NCBI GenBank assembly: GCA_947561585.1
Contig: CANNZV010001052.1
Span: 1 to 64,000, forward strand
Source: Caprella mutica
Taxonomy: Eukaryota > Arthropoda > Malacostraca > Amphipoda > Caprellidae
Direction: 5' to 3'
DNA length: 64,000 nt
Positions 23,318 to 34,639 of the stretch are shown one piece after another. The position numbers and the translations under genes are program-made. The notes beneath the pieces are model-generated. The model saw only the letters and a program-made list of their open reading frames with translations, did not search any database and had not been told where the DNA came from. Numbering within the stretch: position 1 is the first letter of the stretch; every line of letters starts with the position of its first letter.

Positions 23318-23985
23318 CGCGGTTCCTTGTTGTTCGATTTGGTTTTTTTCAATGATTTATCAATTTTTTCGGATGAATTCAAATTTACTCTGTTTGCAGA
23401 TGATATCACATCATCGCTAAATATCTCAAACATACTAAATTAGGAATTATTGAAAATGAAAAAAATATTATTTAATTGAATTATTGTGGAAAAAAATAAG
23501 TATTATATAGTTTCTTATAGACGTAGAGTTGATGAAGGATTGATTAAGTTTAGAAACAATGAAATATGTCGTACAACTGTTATCAAATTTCTTGGTGTAA
23601 TGTTTGATCAAAATTTAAAATTTGATAAGCACATCGAACATATGACCTCAAAAATGTCCTGTTCTTTGGGTGTACTCAATAAGGTAAGTTATTATGTCCC
23701 AGAATATATTATGCTCTATTTATATATGTCACTAATAGTTCCTTACTTTATGTATTCTACGCAACAGAGCTGTGAAAGTGCAAAAGACGCGTTAGTGAGA
23801 TCAATTAAAAAGTTGCCTCATTATGCCTACGCCTCTTGTCACTTCAAGCAACTTGGCATTCTAAAACTGCCTGAATTATATGAATGTCGAATTCTATTGA
23901 TGATATTTTCAGCTGCAAATTTCGATTTGAATGTGGATAATTTGATAAAAACATTGTGGATGGATAAAAAATATATCAATGGGTA
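23318..23985 (+). pseudogene. Second LINE remnant (RT fragment, CR1/jockey-like)
   Basis: The frame RGSLLFDLVFFNDLSIFSD (near 23318) then FKFTLFADDIT (near 23375) gives the RT motif B remnant and the catalytic FADD. After a stop-containing stretch, an open frame at 23486-23985 encodes FLGVMFDQNLKFDKHIEHM, then VLNKVSYYVPEYIMLYLYMS and a LKLPELYECRI region, matching the thumb and C-terminal region of CR1/jockey-type RT proteins (FLGV-D-L-H). The 5' half is missing. The 3' end is cut at the target site of element C. It is unlike the LINE at 4.9 kb in sequence and much more AT-rich. Confidence 0.85.
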
Positions 23986-23994
23986 ACAAAAAAT

Positions 23995-25011
23995 GGCACT
24001 AGGACTTTTCCCCGCCGGATCATTCCCCGCCGGACTTTTCCCTGTCAGGATTATTCCCCGCCGGACTTTTCACCGCCGAATAAAATAATAGTATTTAAGG
24101 CTATTAAATTATAATTTTGAGAAAAGAAACAATTTATCAATAGAAGACACATTTTATTAACAGACTTACACAATAATACAGTCTTATTTTTAGCTTTGAT
24201 TTCCGTATGTGTCGATATTGGTCGTTTATATTTTAAGACTGTACCTTCGTAAATTCCCATATAATTAAGATATGCTACAAAGTTCAAAACATTATGGCAA
24301 TTCTAATGGATTGCAAAATGTAGCAATTTAGTCTAAAAGCTACGATTAATTCGTTTTATTTCTGCTCTAAAGTTATACATATTGCAAATTCATTATTTTC
24401 TTTGTCAGTTATTATTAAAAATGTTCATCTATTTACTTCTAGTTCAAATATATACTTTTCCAAAAGTATATATTGAATTGTTGTTTATTAATTTTAAAAT
24501 TATTATAATAGACAACAGAATTAATAATCCTACTATATATTTTTTTATTACACTTAATATTGGCTTTTTTATATTGTCTTTTTTTCAATTTTGCTTATTT
24601 AATATTTATTCCTTAAAGAACTTACAATTTATTTCCATTATTATGAAAATACATAAGTTAGAGTGTAGAAATCCTTGAATCAAGACTTTTCAAGTAGTCA
24701 GATTTGAGGACGATTTAGATATAAAGTCGTACATTTTTTCAAAAAATCTGAAATGAAAACTAATTATCGAAAGAGTAACTACAAAACGAGTTCGGTTCAA
24801 GGAGTTGGTTAGTGACCAATTTCCATGCAACAAAGTTTAAAAAAAATCCAAAACTATTTTTTTTTCAAAAAAACTAATTAAAAAATCTTAATATTAAATT
24901 GTCTTCCAGGATTTGAATTTTAAAAAATAGGCGGGGAAAAGTCCGGCGGGAAAAAGACCGGTGGGGAAAAGTTCGGCGGGGAAAAGTCCAGGCGGGGAAT
25001 AGTCCATTCCC
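23995..25011. mobile_element. Iterated-end element C (GGACTTTTCCCCGCC type)
   Basis: This 1017-bp element is flanked by exact 9-bp target duplications ACAAAAAAT (23986-23994 and 25012-25020). The left end starts GGCACTAGGACTTTTCCCC. The right end on the reverse strand starts GGGAATGGACTATTCCCC. Both ends contain four to five tandem 15-bp units of the GGACTTTTCCCCGCC type. The interior is AT-rich; short frames (78 and 98 codons) show no domain. It inserted at the end of the LINE remnant 23318-23985. Confidence 0.92.
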
Positions 25012-25020
25012 ACAAAAAAT

Positions 25021-25335
25021 ACTGCTGTATTTGTATTGGTAGTTAATACACCTGAAGCTGCATTAGTCAGTTCACCAACTTCACCTGTATGTAGTGTATA
25101 CTGTATAGGTAATGTACAGGTTGCAATTAGAGGCGTTTACTGTTGGCTGACAATCCATTAACACCCCCTAGCTCTCCTGTTCTAGAACACGTGTTCACTG
25201 AGTGGGTCACCAGCCACACGTGCTATCAGACCCTCTGATATTAGTTCACAACAGAGAGGGAATGAGAGCAAGACCTGTGACGTAAAGTAGCGCTAATATC
25301 AATTAAATGGGTACTATTAATAATTATTACCTATA
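25021..25335. other. Spacer, no gene seen
   Basis: No open frame or repeat is recognised. An ACACGTGTTCAC word and an AGCCACACGTGCTAT word provide two CACGTG-type or near E-box sequences about 30 bp apart. Confidence 0.35.
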
Positions 25336-25551
25336 TAGGGTAAGTTCTTAATTATCGGTCAGTACTACATCTTCGGACATATAGGAAAAAACTATATAAA
25401 AATTATTATTATTACACAGTGCTATCTAATACTTCTGCAAACCCGGGTTTGCAGAAGTATTAGATAGCACTGTGTAATAATAATAATTTTTAAATTGTTT
25501 TATTATATGATCGAAGATGTAGTACTTACCGATAATTAAGAACTTACCCTA
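25336..25551. mobile_element. Hairpin MITE, GGGTAAGTT family (copy 2)
   Basis: The ends are TAGGGTAAGTTCTTAATTAT and its exact complement. The whole 216 bp folds back on itself, with a perfect central palindrome of about 58 bp (25418-25475) around CCCGGG. The termini match the copies at 44431-44658, 48196 and 62208. The central part differs between copies, so the ends are the conserved part. Confidence 0.9.
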
Positions 25552-25559
25552 GTAACAAT

Positions 25560-27200
25560 TTTTTATATGCTTTTGTAATTTAATGATTCTTGATTGGATT
25601 AGATTTTTAATGATATAGATTTTATCAAATGAACTCACGATCAGTGTTCTAGATATTCGATTCAATATCTGAACATTTTGGTTATTTTCAAATACACAAA
25701 TGAAACTAGGATTATTTTCTATTTACATCAACTATTGAAAAATGTACTACATCTAATTTCTGGAACATATTCGTCAATGTTGTAGATTGTAGAAGGTATA
25801 TGATAGCAAAAATACATTGAGTGATGGAGAAATATTATCAAAAGTTCATTTTTAAAATAAAGTACAATGAAATACATTCGTCATAAAAATTAGAAGAGTG
25901 TTTTTAATGAGAATTTTATTAACGATTAAAAAAAACGGGAAATTTCTTTAATATTTAATACAAAATCATTTAAAAATATAAAAAGACTTTACTCATAAAA
26001 AACGAATGATTTTGTACTTAATTCTATTTTATGTTTAAAAGACATAGAACATTTGTACCTTATTTCAATTCATTTAGTGTATTTATTTAACAACTTACAT
26101 TCGAGATAAAGCCGAGTGAGGTCCACAATAGTGATGCTATACATTGATCACAAGTTCAGTCAATTGGTGCCTCTTAATAACCATATTAATATGAGTTACA
26201 TGCCACACACGCAGGCAGCTTTTCCCTACAAATTACTAGGATATGGTGGCAAAAGTGGATCTCAGGATAATCGCACTACCGTACAATTGTTATTATCCGA
26301 GGGGAGTCTAGTGATAGGAAGCTATGACTTATGTACAACTCTCTTAACTACATCATTTGACGTTAAAATGTAAGATAATTTACCTATTAGGTGCCTTAGA
26401 AAGATGGTACACTATGCAGTATAAAATGTTAGGTATAGATGGTGTATAGAAGCTATAGGGTGGAGTAGAGTGTGGACGGGGTAGGACACCCTCTTTTCGA
26501 TATAGTCTTCCCCTCTTCAGTCCCCATTGTTTGTAAAGCAATAAAATCGCATCAAGAGTCTGTGTAGGAATTAATTAAAGAGGCCACGTGTTCAGCCAAA
26601 GAGCATGCTCTTGATTTTCCGATGATACGCTCTTTACCATCATCATCATCTGCCCTGTTTGGACTCTGTCATCGCCTCCTGATGTTTGTTAATGAAATAC
26701 AATCAATGGTTGTTAATCTCATGTTTTGATTTAGATTCTTTCAGTGAAAAAAAATGTAATGATCTTGTATATTTTTTTAAATTAGATATATAAATATATG
26801 AAAGGCAAAATTATACGTGATGTATTGTAAATAAACATTTTAATATATATTTAAAGTTTACGTATATATTAGGTCAATACTTTTTAGCAAAGAACATTTC
26901 ATGTAGAACAATAGTGACAGTTTCACCCTTCGTTTTACTTAAAATGCGAATATTGATACACTATTTTATAAAAGAATAAAAAGGTTATGTAGAATTAACT
27001 GCTTCGTACTATATACAGGGAATTGTCAAAAATGGATAACACCAAATTTTTTGGCATCGTGATCCTCGAACAAATTAGACAAGCAAAGATTAATTGATAT
27101 ACATAGTTTAATGTTTTTGTTTCTTTAAAAATGTTTATTTGTTTATTTAAAATAGTTTTTTTTTTTGCAGTTATCAGAAAAATAGCTATGCCATTATAAA
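25560..27200. other. Vg 5' flank, no gene; possible regulatory patch at 26500-26720
   Basis: Mostly AT-rich. An 85-codon frame at 26116-26373 has no recognisable domain. The stretch 26500-26720 is less AT-rich and not obviously repetitive. It includes GGCCACGTGTTCAGCC, GAGCATGCTC and TTAATTAA-like words, so it is a candidate cis-regulatory element. This is inference from composition only. Confidence 0.3.
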
Positions 27201-28780
27201 ATGGCATATATCTCGTACTTCCAAAGAGGCCACATTATCGGTGCTTGTACGGCAGGCACTAGTGCAACAGAAACTGTCCGAATGTTTGGCGTTACAAGAG
27301 GTACTGTCTCTAAAGTAATGACTACCTTTGAAAGAGAAGGAAAAACGTTCTCAGCGAAGCACAGCTCTGACCAAATGTAGAAGTTGTCTGTAATACCGTC
27401 AAACTCTTAATCGAATTGTTAGAACAAATTGCAAAGCAACGACTTCTAAAATCACTGCAGAGCTCAATGTACACATACAGAACACAGTTTATACTAAAAC
27501 TGTTTGTCAAATATGGATTCCACGGAAGACTGAAATTAAGGCACTTCCCATTTTTACATCATTATATGAAATATCTTCCATATATCATCTACCAAAAAAT
27601 CAAACAATACAGATTCGATAAATAGAAGGAATTCAGAAAATAGTCACTGTGATGATGTACTATCAGAGAAAAGAGTCACTGTGATGATGTACTATCAGAG
27701 AAAAGAGTCACTGTGATGATGTACTATCAGAGAAAAGAGTCACTGTTATGATGTACTATCAGAGAAAAGAGTCACTATGATGATGTACTATCAGAGAAAA
27801 GAGTTACTGTGATGATGTACTATCAGAGAAAAGAGTCACTGTGATGATGTACTATCAGAGAAAAGAGTTACTGTGATGATGTACTATCAGAGAAAAGAGT
27901 CACTGTGATGATGTACTATCAGAGAAAAGAGTCACTGTGATGATGTACTATCAGAGAAAAGAGTCACTGTGATGATGTACTATCAGAGAAAAGAGTCACT
28001 GTGATGATGTACTATCAGAGAAAAGAGTCACTATGATGATGTACTATCAGAGAAAAGAGTTACTGTGATGATGTACTATCAGAGAAAAGAGTCACTGTGA
28101 TGATGTACTATCAGAGAAAAGAGTCACTGTGATGATGTACTATCAGAGAAAAGAGTCACTGTGATGATGTACTATCAGAGAAAAGAGTCACTGTGATGAT
28201 GTACTATCAGAGAAAAGAGTCACTGTGATGATGTACTATCAGAGAAAAGAGTCACTGTGATGATGTACTTTTTTTTCTAATTTTCCATAATTTCAAATCC
28301 TAGTTTGTCGTCTTGCAACAGGACTCGTTTTGGAATGTCTGCAAATATTCTTTTTGAAAAACTTTGAGAAGCATCACTATTTAGCTATTTCACTTAGGTA
28401 TATAGTATTATTCTAACATTAAAACAAACATTAAAGTTTCTTTTCTGAAATGTGAGATTAGCAAATTGTTTTAAAAATCTTCTCAGTTCTTTTTCTTTGA
28501 CGGTTTATTGTGACTGGCGGTTCAGTAGCGTTGGTATGTCTTATCATTGAGTCTCACAGAAGGCAATAGATATTAGCGTCGTGGTACACACAGGAAAGGC
28601 AAATACGTAATGCAATGCTCTAAAGTCATGCCTGGATGATTCACTGGATTTAAACCTACCTATTTGGGGACTTAAACAGCTTGAACTTTGATTGAAAAAA
28701 CTTACGCAATTGTTCAAAGAAAGTACATAACTTAAGGCAGCAGAGCAACTTTTTTATACTTCGACTGATGTCTGAATAAA
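27201..28780 (+). pseudogene. Dead Tc1-like transposon interrupted by a minisatellite
   Basis: From the ATG at 27201 the frame reads MAYISYFQRGHIIGACTAGT and then ETVRMFGVTRGTVSKVM before stopping near 27378. This is the N-terminal HTH of Tc1-family transposases (RGxIvGaxxAGxSxxxxAxxxGVsxxTVSKVM). Further decayed coding follows to about 27560. The C-terminal region reappears after the array: SLDLNLPIWGLKQ near 28640 corresponds to the SPDLNPIEHLWD block around the third catalytic acidic residue. Between them a 32-bp minisatellite (27643-28269) replaces or interrupts the middle. Multiple stops make it non-functional. Confidence 0.8.
27643..28269. repeat. 32-bp minisatellite inside Tc1 relic
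   Basis: About 19-20 near-identical units begin GTCACTGTGATGATGTAC and continue TATCAGAGAAAAGA. Differences are single bases (TGTTATG, CTATGA, GAGTTACTG). The same unit forms the larger array at 48295-49629. Confidence 0.95.
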
Positions 28781-29065
28781 ATTATTCTTGGACAAAAATA
28801 ATAGAATAGTAGTGAACTGTTTTATTTTGAAAATATTAATTAAACTGTATAATTATGCCATCAGGGGGTGATAATGTTAAGCTTCGTGTGAGTGCGTTTG
28901 TCAAGATTGTTTTCGTAAAACTTGTTACCAAATCTGTGTCAACGCCATCTAGCGGCGATCTATTCATCCTTTCTATAAAGATAAAATTTAATTTATAAAA
29001 GATTTCATTTTATCAGGATACATTTCTTTAGAATATGCCCAATTAAATACTGTATATCTATTAAG
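28780..29065. other. Spacer
   Basis: No gene or clear repeat is seen. Confidence 0.35.
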
Positions 29066-29505
29066 CTGTTGACAAACATTTGGTCGAAACACATTTCGTC
29101 AACTGAAATTTCGTCGACAGACATTTCGTCAACAGATATTTCGTCAACAGACATTTCGTCAACAGAAATTTCGTCGACAGAAATTTCGTTGACAGACGTT
29201 TCGTAGACGAATTTTCCAAAATGGGATATTAACACTTTAATATAAGTGTATCGGAGAGCGTGCCGCCCCCACAACCAAGTCATTAAACAACCATGAAGTG
29301 TGCAGTACAACAAACTATAGCGGATACATCAAACTATATAACGGTTATTTATTTTGAGTGTTTCTGAATTATCTTCATTTATATTAGCTTATATTTTTGT
29401 ATTCAGAAGTTTATAATAGTTTATATTTTTATATTCAATGATCTTTAGTTGAGTTAAAATCCCCTTAACGAAAATTTTTCGATGGAACATCTGTCAATGA
29501 AACAT
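29066..29505. mobile_element. Iterated-end element D (ACAGACATTTCGTCA type)
   Basis: The left end (about 29072-29215) has about nine tandem 15-bp units, ACAGACATTTCGTCA and variants. The right end (about 29470-29503), read on the reverse strand, begins GGTGTGCAGATGTTTC and contains two diverged units of the same motif. Next to the left array is a GC-richer core (29225-29330, with GCCGCCCCCACAACCAAG and TAGCGGATACATCAAACT). This core is also present, inverted, in the element at 34197-34624. A minus-strand frame of 102 codons (29005-29313) results from the repeat plus the core. No target duplication could be identified. Confidence 0.75.
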
Positions 29506-29509
29506 CTGC

Positions 29510-30280
29510 ACACCTCATAAGTTAATGTTATTAAATGAAAATAGTTTCACTGGCCCTTTACAGTAGGAAAGATGTCCGCTGATTAGGAATTGAAGAAAGG
29601 CAATTGCGACGGCTGAAAATTTCTCCCAGTTTTAATTCACGCCTCATCAAGTGCATCTCAAAGACACTTACCGCTTCATTGTTTTATCCGATCTTCAGTT
29701 ATCTCTGCATGACTAGTCTTCAACCGACGCAAAAAAGAGTCGAAAAAACTAATGAATTGGGGGCTTTCACCCGGGACAGATGACACGACATCTACCGGGA
29801 AGGTACAGCGGGGAACATGTTTTATCAGTCCTAATAATCAATAGGTATAAATAAAACAAAGAAATAAAGTAAAGAAAACGCTTTTGTTGCTGGAATTTGT
29901 GTTACTATAAGAAAATCAATCAAAATTTAAACATTTTTATATAAATTGAAATTTTTTATATTGTGACTGAGAGGTATTTTTAAATTTATTGTAATTATAA
30001 AACAAGATTAAGCGACTTCAATCAACAGTAATTTCATCGTAAATCTATTTACATCTTTTAGACAATCGATAATCCTCAATTGTCTATTTATGTCAATAAT
30101 ATTAAACCGTTGTTCGAAACCTGAGCCATTCCAACTATTTTATTTATCTGTCAATAATTTAGGGTCAATTTGTCGGAAATACACAAACTCATACTCATCT
30201 AATGACAATTCATAACCTCCAAAAAGAAATCCGCGAAATATTCGGCAAGCATGTGAAATTAGGTAACGCCATCATTTGCC
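29510..30280. other. Upstream region of the Vg gene, possible regulatory patch
   Basis: No coding frame. 29560-29825 is less AT-rich and non-repetitive by eye (words such as GCGACGGCTGAAAATTTC and GACACGACATCTACCGGG). The rest is AT-rich. Its position about 1 kb upstream of the Vg start codon makes it a candidate regulatory element, which is inference only. Confidence 0.3.
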
Positions 30281-30750
30281 AAATGGGAGGGAGCGCTTAT
30301 GAAGTTTCCCCAGCGTGATAATAAGGGCTGGGAGAGCGGGTCTGGGCGGAGCTTTAGCGCCAGATGAGCGTACTATGGGCGTGGCAAATGCGAGGGAGGA
30401 GAGAAGGTGCATCTGGGAATGATGCTGAGGTGCAGTGGGCAGATCACCAGTTTGTAATGAGAGGTTTGAGAGTGAGACCGGAATAGAAGAGTCCTGTGGC
30501 TACTGATCTTTTGACGCTACTTTGGATAACAGTGCGCCGCATAGAAAATAAAACATAGTTGTGCAACTTAAAAATCGTGTTTTTGAGTACATACTGAAGT
30601 TGAGTACTTTGCAACTTTATATTTTTATGAAACTGTGCTATGGAACTATGAATTGAAATAAGGTTTCCAAATCCAACATGACCGCAAAGAAACTCTATTT
30701 TTGTGTTAAAAATTAGAAATCTGAGGATAATTTAGAATAGATAAATAAAT
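30281..30750 (+). promoter_or_regulatory. Putative promoter and 5' UTR of the Vg gene
   Basis: A GC-rich, CpG-containing block (about 30280-30540) includes GGGCGGAGCTTTAGCGCC and TATGGGCGTGGCAAATGCG, GC-box or KLF-like sequences. It is the most GC-rich non-repeat stretch near the gene. No clear TATA box is placed and the transcription start is unknown. The proximal leader is AT-rich, and an in-frame TAA at 30742-30744, six bases before the ATG, limits the start. The start context is AAATATGA with A at -3. Confidence 0.5.
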
Positions 30751-31134
30751 ATGAGCTGTGCACAGGTGATGTACCAGCCATATGCAGGAAGTCCCTACAC
30801 GGCTCCTCCGTCGACGCCACACACCTCCTCGACACCGACAAATAACTCCGAGCTCCAGCACAATCAACACCAACAGGCAACAACGGCTCAACAGCAGCAA
30901 CAGACCAACTCTCAACAAACTGTCAATCAGGAAAGAGGTAACACCAATGTCACGAGTCCGACAGCTCCGTCCAGCACGAACACAACGAGTTCGACCACAC
31001 CCACCCAACAGAGCGGACAACAGCAGGTTTCTGCAACAGCCCCGGAGACACCGAGAGGACCCAGTAGAACGGCCTCTTACCGGGCTGCGAGCAACGGGTC
31101 TGCTGCTGGAGATACTGAAGCCCCGCCGGAGAAG
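30751..31134 (+). CDS. vg: Vestigial-like (Vg/VGLL) cofactor, coding exon 1
   Basis: This exon encodes the N-terminus (128 residues) of a Vestigial-family transcription cofactor, which works in the nucleus by binding TEAD/Scalloped. The start MSCAQVMYQPYAG matches the N-terminal MSC-x-x-VMY signature of VGLL2 and VGLL3. An in-frame TAA just upstream fixes this ATG as the start. The rest is low-complexity and rich in Ser, Thr, Gln, Asn and Pro (for example a QQQQQ run at residues 48-52), as expected for these mostly disordered proteins. The exon ends at GAGAAG before GTGAGA, a good donor, with the codon complete (phase 0). The open frame runs only five codons into the intron. Exons 2 and 3 continue in phase. 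A long antisense frame (30706-31020) is a shadow. Confidence 0.9.
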
Positions 31135-31159
31135 GTGAGACCCGTATAAATCAGACGCT

Positions 31160-31390
31160 ACCCCGTGCTTATCGAAACTATCCTATATTAACCAAAATCG
31201 TACCATATTGACCAAAATCATCTCATGTTAACCAACATCATCAGATGATAACCAGAAGCTAGCCTGTGTTAACCAAAATCATCAGGTGATAACCTGAAGC
31301 TAAACCAAAACTATCCCAACTACAGCTATAGCCTGTGTTAACTATAGCTATAACCTGTGTTAACAATAGCAATGACCCGCGTGTAAACCA
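31160..31390. repeat. Degenerate short tandem repeats just inside intron 1
   Basis: Words such as TTAACCAAAATCATC, ATGATAACC, GCCTGTGTTAAC and TAGCTATA recur about ten times with irregular spacing of 20-30 bp. This is an old, shuffled array. Confidence 0.6.
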
Positions 31391-31712
31391 TACCTATATA
31401 TACTCCCCATACTGGCCACCATGTAATTTATTGTGTACAGAAACTGTTGGTGTAATCAGTTGCTGATTGAATATCGGGGATAAAATCAGAGTAGAAAATT
31501 CTATCTTACTTACATTATAATTTAAAATACTTCTCTCAAACTATATGTATAAACATCAAAAATGTTAATTACAGGTATAAAAAGTTGAAAGAATTAGTAG
31601 TGTATTTTTTTCGTAATTATAATTATTTCATTTTGTAAATGAAATGAATAAAAAATTGTTGAGAAACTATTACATCAATATACAACATTATACAATTATC
31701 TAATTAAGTGAT

Positions 31713-31919
31713 AATAAAAGTTTAGAATATAAGTCCTATAGCCTAGAAAGGAGCCTATATAAGAAAGAATGAACATAAAAAATATAGTGTATTTTCTATG
31801 CCTAAAAAGATGAGATTACATATTAAAAAACAACAGAATAAAAAAATGAAGTAGAAAGACTCCATTTTCTTAGGATCCTTTCTAGACTATATATAGGACT
31901 TATATTTTAAACTTTTATT
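31713..31919. mobile_element. Hairpin MITE in Vg intron 1
   Basis: The left arm ATAAAAGTTTAGAATATAAG plus TCCTATAGCCTAGAAAGGA (31713-31752) is complementary to TCCTTTCTAGACTATATATAGGACT and the following TATATTTTAAACTTTTAT (about 31876-31919). The arms are about 42 bp and the total is about 207 bp. Confidence 0.85.
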
Positions 31920-32862
31920 CATTTTACTAGGAACATAGACTGTTTTTAAGTGATAATATATATATTCATACTTTTGAAGTGACCATTATATCAGTATAAG
32001 CAATTATCATCATTATAATTAAAACTTACTTAAATGTAACCAAATTAAACAATGCTTTTATAAATTTTCTTGCATGAGGTATTTTATTCTATATTTGCAA
32101 TTTCATTTAGAAATAAAATATATGTAAAATGACGATCGTTTTTTAATGAATATAGTAAATTTGTTTCGCGGGGCTTAACGAATTTGCGCAATCTCGAGAT
32201 TGCGCTTCGCGTTTTTAATCTGTTCAGATCGCACCATTAAAGGCTGTGTGCACGAATTAGTGATCAAGTTCTCTTTAGCTAACTAACTGAATTTTAATTA
32301 ACAATATATAATGAACATGTTTAAGATGTTTTTAATATTTATAAGATTTATGTTTTTCATTTGCTACTTATGGTAACAATGTGTGCAACAGCAAACTGTG
32401 CACCAACCGATAGTAGTGAATAACAAATAAACATGAAATTAACGAATTCTATAGTGGCAAGCGATTTATTTGAATATCCTAGTTATTAAGTACAGCTTTA
32501 ACAATCATATTTTATTTATTGCCTCCTCCATCAATGTCCCTTGCTCCTTACATGTCTTGCTCAATCTTGAGATTGCCCCGTACATTCAAAGATCCTTAAA
32601 AAGCGGAGTATCTCCAATTCAGTAAATGTGCGCGGACCCCATGTATTATTTATATATACCCGTCAATTTCAGTAAATATTTATCTGCTAATTTCTTTGGC
32701 AGTTATCGGAAAACGATCTTTGCCCAAATCTAAATTATTACCAAACCATGTATTGTAATATATAAGTATAAAGTTATAAAACGAAAGTGCTTGGGCAGTA
32801 GTAATTACACAGTCTATTTTTAACGTTTGTGTAATTTTCCAATCATACTAACGAATTTCTGT

Positions 32863-32930
32863 GCGAACACTTTACCAGTTTCTGCAAACTGTGTGAACCC
32901 AGTGTGCAGAAACTGGTAGTGTTCTCCGAG
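32863..32930. repeat. Palindrome
   Basis: GAACACTTTACCAGTTTCTG with CAAACTG pairs with CAGTGTGCAGAAACTGGTAGTGTTC around a short GTGAACC loop. It is probably the centre of a decayed MITE. Confidence 0.8.
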
Positions 32931-33035
32931 AAAACAGGATACACTATAGTGACTATACTATATATAGGATAAACTATGTGTAACGACATACAATTAATCA
33001 ATTATTTCAATATATCTATAGTAACAAATGAAAAG

Positions 33036-33436
33036 GCAAAGGTGCACTTAAGCTTCGACTGAGATCGTGGAAGCTATTCTTCCCCTTCTGTTGTTTTATT
33101 AAATAATAAAAATGTGGTATCATAGATAATTGAAATATAATAAATTGAAAATTAAATAGAAATACTTGAATTGACTTACTTAATAGCAAAATATACTTGT
33201 TATTTAACATTAAAATATAATACGAGTTGGATGATTTTTCTTATTTTAAATATGAATACAATTTTTTTTGCCAGAAAGCACGAGAGGAATATGCGACAAG
33301 ACTGCTAAATTATAGCTAAGTAACAAGTAACTATGATCTACCCCATTTTTCTATGTAATTGCTAATATTTAATAAAACAACTGTAGGGGAGAAATAGCTT
33401 CGACATCTCAGTCCAAGCTTAAGTGCACCTTCTTTA
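33036..33436. mobile_element. MITE with about 70-bp inverted ends in Vg intron 1
   Basis: AAAGGTGCACTTAAGCTTCG with ACTGAGAT, GAAGCTATT and TGTTGTTTTATTAAAT (33038-33106) is complementary to 33368-33436. The interior of about 260 bp is AT-rich and carries no gene; a 64-codon minus-strand frame overlaps the left arm. Confidence 0.85.
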
Positions 33437-34196
33437 CCAATGAAAATATAGTACATCTATAATAACTACTATTGTTTCCTTATTTTATAAAAGATAAAAA
33501 TCATAATGTATATATAGAACAATATTAATACAAGTCTTTTTGCAATCTAAAGTGGCTGAATGTGGAGGTATATATGAAAAGTATAGCTACCAATAATATA
33601 AAATAGAAATAGCCTTCATTTCACATCTTTATCATACAATATATAGTTAACTAAGTTATTATACATTCGACTTAGAATAGGGATGACATTATTGGGTTAC
33701 TGTTCTACCAATTAATATATATCGGTAATTAGAGGTTTGCAATTAAAGCTGTTCATCAAAGTTGTATTAACTTATTCACTTTAGAGACAAAGCTAAAATA
33801 CGCGATATCAATCCAGAATTCATGTCCACAAAGAAACTATATTATTAAATAAACATTTAATCGGCTACAAATACACATCCTTGGATTGTAAATATAACTT
33901 ATTTTATATGAAATAGTATAATCAATAAAGTTATACATTCTAAACTTTAATAACCTCCTTAATATTGGTTTGACTTGATTTCGGTTGATTTTAAAACAAT
34001 CTCATGACAAAATTTTATTATAGTTAGGTGTATATTTTACTTGATATATACATATATATTATGTTTCAGTTTGACAGCCATTGTTTTAGATGACTAAATC
34101 TAGACGGATCTTGAATGTGACCATATATTGATTGCTATGCAATATTTAAGATGTTAATTCTGCAAATGGAGGACGGATTCTGTTCTTCTAATATTG

Positions 34197-34624
34197 TGGC
34201 CGGGAATTTCGGTTTCGGAATATTCGGTCTGGAGATTTTTGTCTTCTAAATTTCGGTCTCAGAATTTTGGCCGTTATGTAGTTTGTTGTATCCGCTAGTT
34301 TGTTTTACTGTAACTTCATGATTGTTTGATGACCTGGAAGGTGGATTGAGGGAGGGGGCGTGTCGATACATCTAATTCACAAGTTTCATTTATACCTCAG
34401 ACGTCAAATCTCATGTTACAAAAATGTCAAAACATGTCAAAATTACTAATGTTACGTATCATTTTGCAATGGTTAATGATGTTATCTGCATTTAATAAAT
34501 ACACTACACATTTTAGGAACAGTAATTTCAACTTTTCCTATTATTGTTCTTTAATAAAAATCGTTATAAACAGAGACCAAAATGTCCGAGACTGAATTTT
34601 CTGAGACCGAGTTTTCCAAGAGCC
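34197..34624. mobile_element. Iterated-end element E (GGAATTTCGGTCT type)
   Basis: The left end reads GTGGCCGGGAATTTCGG followed by four or five 14-15 bp units (GGAATATTCGGTCT, CTAAATTTCGGTCTC). The right end on the reverse strand reads GGGCTCTTGGAAAACTCGG, then CTCAGAAAATTCAGTCTC and CGGACATTTTGGTCT. The termini resemble GGTGCACGGAC and GCTCTAGGAC of element B. The core at 34263-34375 (with TAGTTTGTTGTATCCGCTAG, CTTCATGATTGTTTGATGAC and GGGGGCGTGTCGATAC) matches the core of element D in inverse orientation. No target duplication is clear. It lies in Vg intron 1. Confidence 0.8.
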
Positions 34625-34639
34625 CATTGATATACCTGG

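Noticed and set aside
27643..28269. CRISPR-like array
   Set aside because: Units are directly adjacent with no unique spacers, and the context is eukaryotic. The same holds for the other arrays.
29005..29313. 102-codon minus-strand frame with a SVDEISVDEMS repeat
   Set aside because: It translates the 15-bp end array of element D joined to the non-coding core.
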